A stretch of 17,111 bases of DNA from JBBRNH01 sp038230415 (GTDB lineage: Bacteria > Bacteroidota > Bacteroidia > Cytophagales > Spirosomataceae): positions 1 through 17,111 of the forward strand of contig JBBRNH010000104.1 in NCBI GenBank assembly GCA_038230415.1, written 5' to 3'. The notes under the pieces are model-generated. The model did no database searches. It was not told the DNA's origin and was given only the letters and a program-made list of their open reading frames with translations. Numbering within the stretch: position 1 is the first letter of the stretch; each line of letters opens with the position of its first letter. The translations under genes and the position numbers were made by a program. Below are positions 1-7,900 of the stretch, piece after piece.

Positions 1-1
1 A

Positions 2-2122
2 AAGGTGGTGGCTGCCAAAGGATTACGTGAACGCGAATCACTGCCCGAAATTGGTCAGACGGCTATCTATGCCGGTAAAAAGACCGAAGTTATCAACCTG
101 AACGCGCTCGATGCCAACCTGATTACCAACAACAGCCGTCAGGTGTTCAGCAAAACGCCGGGTGTAATGGTTTGGGAAAGCGAAGGCTCCGGGATGCAGG
201 TTGGCGTGGCCGTGCGCGGGTTAAGCCCCAACCGCTCCTGGGAATTCAACGTCCGGCAAAACGGGGTGGACATCAGTTCGGACCCTTTTGGTTATCCCGA
301 AGCCTATTACAACCCGCCGATGCAGGCCGTTGACCGGATTGAACTGATTCGGGGGGGCGCGTCGCTGCAATATGGCCCGCAGTTTGGCGGTCTGCTAAAT
401 TATGTACTCAAAAAACCGGCAACCGATAAAGCATTTAATCTGGAGTCGCAGCAGTCGGTGGGCAGCTACGGTCTTTTCTCGACCTATAATTCGGTGGGCG
501 GCACGGTTGGCCGGTTGCAATATTTTGGTTACGTGGACTATCGCCGGGCCGACGGCTGGCGGCAGAATAGCCGATACAGTATTTTTAACGGCTTTGGGTC
601 AGTTAGTTACGCCCTCACCAACCGGCTCAAAATCGGGGTTGAGGTGTCACGGGCATACAGCGTCAATCAGCAATCCGGCGGACTGACCGATGCCGCGTTT
701 TTGCGGGATGCCCGGCAAAGTCTGCGGGGTAGAAACTGGTTTAATGTTCCCTGGACTGTGCCATCGGTCACGGCTGATTATGCCATCAGCGACCGTACCC
801 GGCTGAACCTGAAAGTACACGGTCTGTTCGGCGAGCGGAATCAGATTGGGTTTGTCAACGCCATCACCGTTGCCGATGCGCCCAACGCTGCCGGGCAGCT
901 TGCCAACCGCACCATTGACCGCGATACCTACCGCAACTGGGGCAGTGAACTCCGGCTCATTAGCCAGTACACAGCGTTGGGGCGGCAGCACGCGCTCTCT
1001 ACCGGCGTGAAATATTTTAGTGGCTATACCGACCGGCGGCAGCAGGGCAAAGGCGATACGGGTTCTGATTTTAATTTGGCCCTGCAAGACCCGGCTTATC
1101 CCCGTGCGCTGACGCTTCGGACAACAAACGTGGCCGCCTTTGCCGAAAACCTGTTCCGGCTTACCCCGCGCTGGACGCTCACGCCGGGCATCCGGGTCGA
1201 GAGCCTTGTCAACAGCGTGGCCGGGCGATACAGTGTTGCCGTTAATGGTGCCGAAAACAGCATCAATCAACTGCAGAGCCGGGCGTTTGTGCTGGTCGGG
1301 GTTGGCACCGAATACAAACTGGCACCGTTTGCTACGTTCTACGGAAATTATTCGCAGGCGTACCGTCCGGTTTTGTTCAGCGACCTGACACCAGCCGCCC
1401 TGACCGATTTTGTGATTGACCCCAACCTGCGCGATGCACGGGGCTACACCATTGACGCGGGCCTGCGGGGAGCCTACCGCAAATTTCTCAATTATGACGT
1501 GGCCGTTTATTACCTGAATTACGACAACCGGATTGGCACCCTAACCCGACTCGATGCCGCCAACCGACCGTTTCAGTACCGAACCAATCTGGGTCGGAGT
1601 GTGAGCCGGGGGGTAGAGGCTTACCTTGAAGTTGACCCGATAGTAGCCCTGGCAGGTCGCTCGACGGTGGGTTATCTGAGTTTGTTTGCCTCATTGGGTT
1701 TTAACGATGCCCGGTATCGGAATTTACCAACGGCAACCGTTGCCAACGGGCAGTTGACAGAAGGCAATTTGCAGAACAAATTTGTGGAGAACGCCCCCCA
1801 ATTTATCGGTCGGTTCGGGGCTAATTACACCTACAAAACCTTTACACTGACGGCGTTGCTGAACCGGGTAAGCAGCGCATACAGCGATGCCGGCAACACC
1901 GAAACACCTACCGCCAACGGCCAAACGGGGCTTATTCCGGCTTATAAAGTGATTGATTTGTCGGCTTCGTATCTATTGGCCCGTCGGTATTCGTTGCGGG
2001 CGGGGGTCAACAACCTGACCGATGAGCGATACTTCACGCGCCGGGCGGGGGGCTATCCGGGGCCGGGCGTTCTGCCCGCCGACGGGCAGAATGTTTATCT
2101 GTCGCTGGGGCTGAAATTATAG
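2..2122 (+). CDS. FecA-like TonB-dependent outer-membrane receptor, 5' partial
   Basis: This is an outer-membrane receptor that would import a ligand, probably a ferric chelate such as ferric dicitrate, using TonB energy. The frame is already open at the window edge, so the GTG at 5 is not a credible start. The signal peptide, and any N-terminal carboxypeptidase-regulatory-like domain, lie outside the window. Counting from that GTG, residues 25-137 form the plug domain, with the segments GVAVRGLSPNRSWEF, DPFGYPEAYYNPP, RIELIRGGASLQYGPQFGG and LNYVLKKP, which are typical of Bacteroidota FecA-like receptors. Residues of about 150-705 are the beta barrel. The C-terminus has NNLTDERYFTRRAGGYPGPG and ends LSLGLKL, a normal receptor end. 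The gene converges on the carboxylase gene with only 13 bases between the stops. The receptor class is firm; the ligand is inferred from family resemblance. Confidence 0.92.
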   Translation, partial: KVVAAKGLRERESLPEIGQTAIYAGKKTEVINLNALDANLITNNSRQVFSKTPGVMVWESEGSGMQVGVAVRGLSPNRSWEFNVRQNGVDISSDPFGYPEAYYNPPMQAVDRIELIRGGASLQYGPQFGGLLNYVLKKPATDKAFNLESQQSVGSYGLFSTYNSVGGTVGRLQYFGYVDYRRADGWRQNSRYSIFNGFGSVSYALTNRLKIGVEVSRAYSVNQQSGGLTDAAFLRDARQSLRGRNWFNVPWTVPSVTADYAISDRTRLNLKVHGLFGERNQIGFVNAITVADAPNAAGQLANRTIDRDTYRNWGSELRLISQYTALGRQHALSTGVKYFSGYTDRRQQGKGDTGSDFNLALQDPAYPRALTLRTTNVAAFAENLFRLTPRWTLTPGIRVESLVNSVAGRYSVAVNGAENSINQLQSRAFVLVGVGTEYKLAPFATFYGNYSQAYRPVLFSDLTPAALTDFVIDPNLRDARGYTIDAGLRGAYRKFLNYDVAVYYLNYDNRIGTLTRLDAANRPFQYRTNLGRSVSRGVEAYLEVDPIVALAGRSTVGYLSLFASLGFNDARYRNLPTATVANGQLTEGNLQNKFVENAPQFIGRFGANYTYKTFTLTALLNRVSSAYSDAGNTETPTANGQTGLIPAYKVIDLSASYLLARRYSLRAGVNNLTDERYFTRRAGGYPGPGVLPADGQNVYLSLGLKL

Positions 2123-2135
2123 GTCAGTGCGTGGG

Positions 2136-3746
2136 TTACGTCTGAATCACGCCCACTTTGTAGTCATTTTTTATCGGCGCGTGGTTGGCGGCAGCAATGC
2201 CTTCGGCCAGCACGGCGCGGGTGTCGAGCGGGTCAATTACGGCATCGAGCCAGAGCCGGGCGGCTGCAAAATAGGGTGAGAGTTGGGCGTTATATTGGTC
2301 GGTAATCTTCTGCAAAATAGCCTGTTCGGCTTCGGGTGTGATGGTTTCGCCTTTGGCTTTCAGGCTCGCTACCTGAATTTGCAACAGCGTTTTTGCCGCC
2401 GATGCACCACTCATCACGGCGGTCTGGGCGGTGGGCCAACCCAGAATCAGGCGCGGGTCATACGCTTTGCCGCAGAGGGCGTAGTTGCCCGCGCCGTAGC
2501 TGTTACCCACCACAACGGTAAACTTTGGCACCACCGAATTTGCCATTGCCGAAACTAACTTAGCTCCGTCTTTGATGATGCCGCCCTGTTCGGCGCGGCT
2601 GCCGACCATGAAGCCCGACACATCCTGAATAAACACCAACGGAATGTGTTTCTGGTTGCAGTTCATCACAAAGCGGGCGGCTTTGTCGGCTCCGTCGCCA
2701 TAAATCACGCCACCCATCTGCATTTCAGACGGTTGCCCGGTGCGGCCTTTGGCTTTGACCACTTTTCGCTGATTGGCTACGATTCCTACCGCCCAGCCTT
2801 CGATTCGGGCAAAACCGCAGAGCAGCGATTGGCCGTAGCCGGGTTTATATTCGTCAAATTCAGAGCCGTCAACCATCCGGGCAATAATGTCGCGCATATC
2901 GTAGGGTTTCACCCGGTCGGTGGGGAGCAGCGTATAAATCTCAGCGGGGTCGTGGGCGGGCAGAACGGGTTCAATGCGATCAAAACCGGCGGTTTGGGAT
3001 TGGCCGAGCCGCGAGAAAATGCGTTTGATGGCATCCAAGCAGCTTTTATCGTCGGGATAGCGGTTGTCCACCACGCCCGAAATATCGGTGTGGGTGGCGG
3101 CCCCGCCGAGGGTTTCGGCATCCACATCTTCGCCGATGCTGGCTTTCACCAGGTATGGCCCGGCCAGAAAAATGGAGCCGGTGCCTTCTACAATCAGGGC
3201 TTCGTCAGACATGATTGGTAAATATGCCCCGCCCGCCACACAACTGCCCATGATGGCCGATACCTGCAACACGCCCATTGCCGAGAGGTGGGCGCAGTTG
3301 CGGAATGTGCGGCCAAAGTGGTCTTTGTCGGCAAAAACCTCATCCTGCAAGGGCAGATAAACCCCCGCACTGTCAACGAGATAGACAATCGGCAGGCGGT
3401 TTTCCATCGCTATTTCCTGCGCCCGGAGCGTTTTTTTGGCCGTAATCGGGAACCACGCCCCGGCTTTCACAGTCGCGTCGTTGGCAACAATTACGCACTG
3501 TCGCCCCGACACATAACCCAGCCCAACCACCACGCCCCCCGACGGGCAGCCGCCGTGTTCGGCATAAAGCCCATCACCGGCAAACAACCCGATTTCGGTA
3601 AAGCGACTGTCGGGGTCGCTCAGGTAGGCGATGCGTTCGCGGGCGGTGAGTTTGCCTTTGCGGTGCTGATCGTCAATTTTTTTTTGCCCCCCGCCGAGTT
3701 TAACGCGGGCCGTGTGTTGTTGAAGTTCGTTGAGAAGGGTTTTCAT
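2136..3746 (-). CDS. Acyl-CoA carboxylase carboxyltransferase (beta) subunit, methylcrotonyl-CoA carboxylase type
   Basis: This 536-residue protein is a biotin-dependent carboxyltransferase subunit. It moves CO2 from carboxybiotin to an acyl-CoA, most likely 3-methylcrotonyl-CoA in leucine breakdown. Near the N-terminus is GKLTARERI (31-39). The N-terminal crotonase-like half has VDSAGVYLPLQDEVF (124-138) and the oxyanion-hole stretch GSCVAGGAYLPIMSDEAL (167-184). The second half has MGGVIYGDGADKA (344-356), QDVSGFMVGSRAEQGGI (374-390), VGNSYGAGNYALCGKAYDPR (413-432) and the family-typical DPLDTR near 505-510. Length matches family members. The LPLQDE and IFLAGPYLVKASIGE blocks favour a methylcrotonyl-CoA type over propionyl-CoA carboxylase, but substrate is not proven. 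No biotin carboxylase subunit is in the window. tsaD lies 53 bases upstream on the same strand. Codons 19-23 contain a G6-C-A9 run. No clear ribosome-binding site is seen. Confidence 0.93.
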   Translation of the reverse strand: MKTLLNELQQHTARVKLGGGQKKIDDQHRKGKLTARERIAYLSDPDSRFTEIGLFAGDGLYAEHGGCPSGGVVVGLGYVSGRQCVIVANDATVKAGAWFPITAKKTLRAQEIAMENRLPIVYLVDSAGVYLPLQDEVFADKDHFGRTFRNCAHLSAMGVLQVSAIMGSCVAGGAYLPIMSDEALIVEGTGSIFLAGPYLVKASIGEDVDAETLGGAATHTDISGVVDNRYPDDKSCLDAIKRIFSRLGQSQTAGFDRIEPVLPAHDPAEIYTLLPTDRVKPYDMRDIIARMVDGSEFDEYKPGYGQSLLCGFARIEGWAVGIVANQRKVVKAKGRTGQPSEMQMGGVIYGDGADKAARFVMNCNQKHIPLVFIQDVSGFMVGSRAEQGGIIKDGAKLVSAMANSVVPKFTVVVGNSYGAGNYALCGKAYDPRLILGWPTAQTAVMSGASAAKTLLQIQVASLKAKGETITPEAEQAILQKITDQYNAQLSPYFAAARLWLDAVIDPLDTRAVLAEGIAAANHAPIKNDYKVGVIQT

Positions 3747-3799
3747 CCGGCAAACTTAATGAACGGTTTTCATTGGCAACAGCGTAATGAGCGGGGAGA

Positions 3800-4798
3800 C
3801 TAAAACGCCAGCCTCGGCAAGGGGCTGATGGTCTGCCCCACAAACTCACCAGACTCAAACTTGAAGGCTGCAGCCCGTGCAATCATCCCGGCGTTGTCGG
3901 TGCAGTAGTCAAACGCCGGGATAAACACCCGCCAGCCCTGCTCCTGACCCAGTGCCGTGAGCGCGGCCCGCAAGCCACTGTTGGCCGACACGCCCCCGGC
4001 AATGGCAACATCGCTAATCCCGGTTTCGCGGGTGGCGCGTTTCAGTTTGGTCAGCAACATCAAAATCAGCGTGTGCTGAATACTGGCGCAGAGGTCAGGC
4101 AGGTTTTGCGCCACAAAATCGGGGTTGGCACGGGTTTGGTCGCGCAAAAAGTAGAGAATAGCCGTTTTAATGCCGCTGAATGAAAAGTCTAAGCCCGGCA
4201 TCTCCGTCAGCGGGAGCCGGAACGCCAGCGGGTTGCCGAGTTTCGCCAGCCGGTCAAGGTGGGGGCCGCCGGGATAGGGAAGACCGAGTAGCTTGGCTGA
4301 TTTGTCGAAGGCTTCGCCCACCGCGTCGTCCTGGGTTTGGCCCAGAATCTGCATTTGCAACGGGCTATCAACCCGCACAAGCTGCGTGTGCCCACCACTG
4401 ACCGTCAGGCAGATAAACGGAAAATCGGGTTGCGGTTCGTCAATAAAATGCGCCAGCACGTGGGCCTGCATATGGTTTACCTCGATGAGCGGTAGGCGCA
4501 AACCGAGGGCCATCGCTTTGGCAAACGACGCGCCCACTAACAGCGACCCCAGCAAACCCGGCCCCCGCGTGAAGGCAATGGCCGACAGGTCAGTTTTGGG
4601 TATCTTTGCGTCGGCTAAGGCGCGGGCCACCACCGGCATAATGTGTTGGAGATGAGCGCGTGAGGCTAATTCCGGCACCACGCCCCCGTATTGTTCGTGG
4701 ATTAGCTGAGTGGCAATAACATTAGAACAAAGTTTGCCGTTAGCCCATACAGCAGCCGACGTTTCATCGCACGAGGATTCAATAGCGAGAATAACCAA
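3800..4798 (-). CDS. tsaD: tRNA N6-adenosine threonylcarbamoyltransferase TsaD
   Basis: TsaD transfers the threonylcarbamoyl group from TC-AMP to A37 of ANN-decoding tRNAs, forming t6A, with TsaB and TsaE in the cytoplasm. The frame is open back to a GTG at 4876, but I chose the TTG at 4798. This gives 332 residues beginning MVILAIESSCDETSAAV, the normal family N-terminus, and puts the metal-binding NHMQAH motif at H109 and H113, close to the usual place. The 26 extra upstream codons only translate a heptamer repeat (SSVYSSFITLHSS) and have no family resemblance. Further family motifs are GGVVPELASRAH, TRGPGLLGSLLVG, TVSGGHTQLV, IAGGVSANSGLR and DNAGMIARAA. tamB is divergent, with the intergenic heptamer element between them. 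The carboxyltransferase gene follows 53 bases downstream and may be co-transcribed. Identity is very secure; the start codon is an inference. Confidence 0.96.
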   Translation of the reverse strand: MVILAIESSCDETSAAVWANGKLCSNVIATQLIHEQYGGVVPELASRAHLQHIMPVVARALADAKIPKTDLSAIAFTRGPGLLGSLLVGASFAKAMALGLRLPLIEVNHMQAHVLAHFIDEPQPDFPFICLTVSGGHTQLVRVDSPLQMQILGQTQDDAVGEAFDKSAKLLGLPYPGGPHLDRLAKLGNPLAFRLPLTEMPGLDFSFSGIKTAILYFLRDQTRANPDFVAQNLPDLCASIQHTLILMLLTKLKRATRETGISDVAIAGGVSANSGLRAALTALGQEQGWRVFIPAFDYCTDNAGMIARAAAFKFESGEFVGQTISPLPRLAF

Positions 4799-4802
4799 AA
4801 TG

Positions 4803-4940
4803 AGTGAAGAATGAAGAGTTATGAATGAAGAATAAACAGATGATTGTAAAAAATGAGTTCGTCCCTGATGAATCACAAATTTGCCTGCACAGTCTATGGC
4901 CCGTCAACTATTCTTCACTCTTCACTTATAACTCTTCACT
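4803..4940. repeat. Heptamer-based imperfect inverted repeat filling the tsaD-tamB intergenic region
   Basis: Two 31-nt arms lie at 4803-4833 and 4910-4940, in opposite orientation around a 76-nt centre. The left arm reads agt, then heptads gaagaat, gaagagt, tatgaat, gaagaat. The reverse complement of the right arm reads agt, gaagagt, tataagt, gaagagt, gaagaat. A position-by-position comparison of the arms gives about 24 of 31 matches, with perfect blocks at both ends. The left arm ends 4 bases from the tsaD TTG and the right arm 8 bases from the tamB ATG, so both genes have the same CU-rich heptad array directly before translation starts. Tandem degenerate heptamers resemble the short tandemly repeated repetitive sequences known from cyanobacteria. 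I found no obvious target-site duplication. The function is unknown. Confidence 0.75.
4876..4907 (-). promoter_or_regulatory. Possible tsaD promoter, Bacteroidota type
   Basis: Read on the minus strand, TTG (4907-4905) is followed after 21 bases by CAAATTTG (4883-4876). This fits the Bacteroidota sigma-factor pattern TTG-N17-23-TAnnTTTG with one mismatch at the first T. It would start transcription near 4870, downstream of the GTG at 4876, which supports the TTG start of tsaD at 4798. CAAATTTG is itself palindromic, but no TTG sits at the right distance for a plus-strand promoter toward tamB. A short degenerate motif like this can arise by chance. Confidence 0.3.
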
Positions 4941-4948
4941 GAAAAAAG

Positions 4949-7900
4949 ATGCACCCAGCCCTAACCATCCTCCTCCGCACGTTGCTCTACGCCGTTCTGA
5001 CGGTGCTGGCACTGGTGTTGCTGGTGGTGATTGGGTTACAGATTCCGGCCATCCAGACCCGGCTCGTGCGTGAACTTACCGAGCGCGTTTCGGCCAAACT
5101 CCAGTTTCCGGTTTCGATAGACCATGTATCAATCAAGTGGCTCGACCGGGCGGTTTTGGAGGGCGTAACGGTGCGGGATCAGGCCAACGGGCCAATGATT
5201 CATGTTGGGCGGCTCGAAATAGACTATGACCTTAAAACCCTGATTGATACCTCGGCTCATACTATCCGGCTCGATGAAGTGCTGCTCTACCAACCCCGCG
5301 TGGTGCTGGCAACCGACCCCAAAACCGGCGTTCTCAACTTCGATGCGTTTGTTGCCCGGATCGATAAACTGCTCTCGTCCGATACCACCCGCCCCGCCAT
5401 ACCCGACCAAAACACGCCGTTTATCATCAGGAAAGCCAGTGTGTTCGACGGAACGTTTTCGTATTCTGACCGGCAGCAGCAGCCGGTCAATAACCCCAAA
5501 CTGTTTGATTATTACAACTTTACGCTCGCCAACATCAACGGAAACCTCAAGAACTTCCTGATTCTCGGCGATACCGTTGCCCTCGATGTGAAGGGTCTGA
5601 CTGCCCGCGACCGGGTCTCCGGCCTGGCAATGCGGCAACTTGACAGCCGGTTTCTGTACTGTAACACAAAAATGGAATTCGCCAACCTCACCGCCCGCGT
5701 GGGTGGGTCGGTACTGCGCGATGCCGTGACGCTGGCCTATAACCACCCCCGCGATCTCGGCGACTTTAACCACCGGGTAACGATCTCGGCCCACCTTGCC
5801 GACAGCCGAATCCGGGCCGAAGAACTCGGTTATTTTTCGGATGTGCTGCAACCCATCACCGACACATACTTAGTAACGGGTAACTTTCTGGGAACGGTTG
5901 ACAATTTCCGGCTGATCAATACCGATCTCCGCTTTGGCCCCAATACCCGCAACCGGCTTGCGGGTGATATGACGTTTCGGGGCTTACCCAACACGAGTCG
6001 GGTAACGGTTGATTTTGCGTTTAAACCGTCGGTGGTCAACCTCGCCGATGTGCGGCCTTATTATTCCGATTCGGCGTTTAACGGCATTGCCCGCAAACTC
6101 GGCACGGTGGCGTTCGGGGCTACGTTCCGGGGCCGGTTCGATGATTTTACAACGGCGGGGAATTTCCGCACGGCGCTGGGCAACGTGAGCGGTAAGTTAG
6201 CCCTTACGCTGGGCAAAAAACCCACCGACCCGATGCGGTACAGCGCTGATTTTACCGCCGATAATTTTGACCTTGCCACCCTCATCAACCAGCCCGACGT
6301 ATTGGGTACGCTCACCGGCTCCGGGCGGGTTTCGGGCCGGGGACTGTCGCTGGCTTCGGCGGTAGCGGATGTTGATGCCCGGCTCGAACGATTTGATTTT
6401 CAGGGGTATTCATACCGAAATCTGACTGTGCTGGGCAATTTGCAACAGGCATTTTTTAACGGACACGCCAGCCTGCGCGACCCCCGCGCCGGGTTAGACA
6501 TTGACGGGGAGGCTGACCTCCGGCCCGGCCAACCCCACCGATTTGACCTGCGCGGGGCCGTGCGGAAGGCCGACTTGCGGGCGTTGGGCCTGCTGACCGA
6601 CTCGCTCACGGTCAGCACCGTTTTTGCCGTGCAGATGACCGGCAACACCCTCGACGAACTCATCGGGACGGCTACGTTTCACGATGCCGCCGTGACGCTG
6701 AACCGTCAGAAACTTGCTGTTGATTCGCTGGCAATCCGGTCGCTGATTGACGGAGACCGGCGGATACTTCATGTTGACGCTGACTTTCTGACGGCAGAAT
6801 TACGCGGCAACTTTACCCCCGCCCGCGCCACCCGCGATCTCATGCAACTGGCCCGCGAGTATCAATTGGCGTTTGTGGGTACGCAGGCCGAACGGAACAC
6901 CTATTACGCCAAAAAAATTGCCGATCTCAACCGGCAGAAAGCCCGGATGGGTCGCCGGGCGATAACGCCGGTTCTGTCACAGACGGGGATATATGCAGCC
7001 GCATCGGCAGAGCGATATGCTATTGATTATAGACTTGTTACCCGAAATATACAGCCCCTGCTGGCTCTGTTTGATACGGCGGTGTATGTGGCTCCCGGAA
7101 CCCAACTGACCGGACAGTTGGCGCAGGACAACACGGCCCTGCTCACGGCCCTGGTCCAGACTGATTCATTGCGATATGGCAAAAATCAGTTCGGAAAAAC
7201 GACCCTCGACCTGACGAGTTCTAAATTCACCACCGACGAAACCGTACTGGCTTCGCTCAACCTGACCTCGGCCCGGCAACGGTTCGGTGGCATGCTGCCT
7301 ACGGAACAGATGCAGGTAGAAGCCACCTGGGAGGGTGATCACTTAGACTTCACCGGCAGTATTCTGCAAACCGGCACCACAAACCGGGCCGATCTGGATG
7401 GCGAGCTGGCCTTTAAAGGTGACGCATTGGAACTGAACTTCCGAAAATCTGAATTTCAGGTGCTTGACAACAAATGGACGATCAGCCCGCAGGGTCTGAT
7501 CCGGCGAGTGGGCCGTGAGTACATGATTCGGAATATGTTTGTCAACAACCAAAATCAATGGATTGCCGTGTCGGGCAAGGTTTCTGATGACCCCGCCGAA
7601 ATGCTCACCGCCGAAACCCGGAATTTTCAGTTAGCCACTCTGAGTCCGCTACTCAGTACCACGCTCGGCGGTACGCTCAATGGTATTGCCACCGTGCGGG
7701 ACTTCTACAAAACACCCATTATAGAGAGTAATCTGAATGTGGACAAACTGACCTACGACGATTTCTTAGTCGGCGACATTCGCAGCAACGGCACCTTCGA
7801 TCCGGCCACGCAGCGCGTTAATGTGGATGCCCACATTGTTCGGCAGGATCAGGACGTGCTGACCCTGACCGGCAGTTATGCCCCGCAGCAAACCCGGAAC

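Noticed and set aside
647..1270. 207-codon minus-strand open frame
   Set aside because: It is a shadow of the FecA-like receptor barrel, with no supporting motif.
2131..2156. Possible terminator hairpin between the converging receptor and carboxyltransferase genes
   Set aside because: Only five bases pair (GTGGG with CCCAC), the loop is 16 bases and there is no T-run. It also overlaps the end of the carboxyltransferase coding sequence.
2646..3221. 191-codon plus-strand open frame
   Set aside because: It is antisense to the carboxyltransferase gene, which carries full family motifs across the same bases.
4803..4940. Inverted-repeat element considered as a transposon-derived MITE
   Set aside because: No clear target-site duplication flanks the arms, and the heptad structure explains the similarity without transposition. 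It is kept as a repeat of unknown origin.
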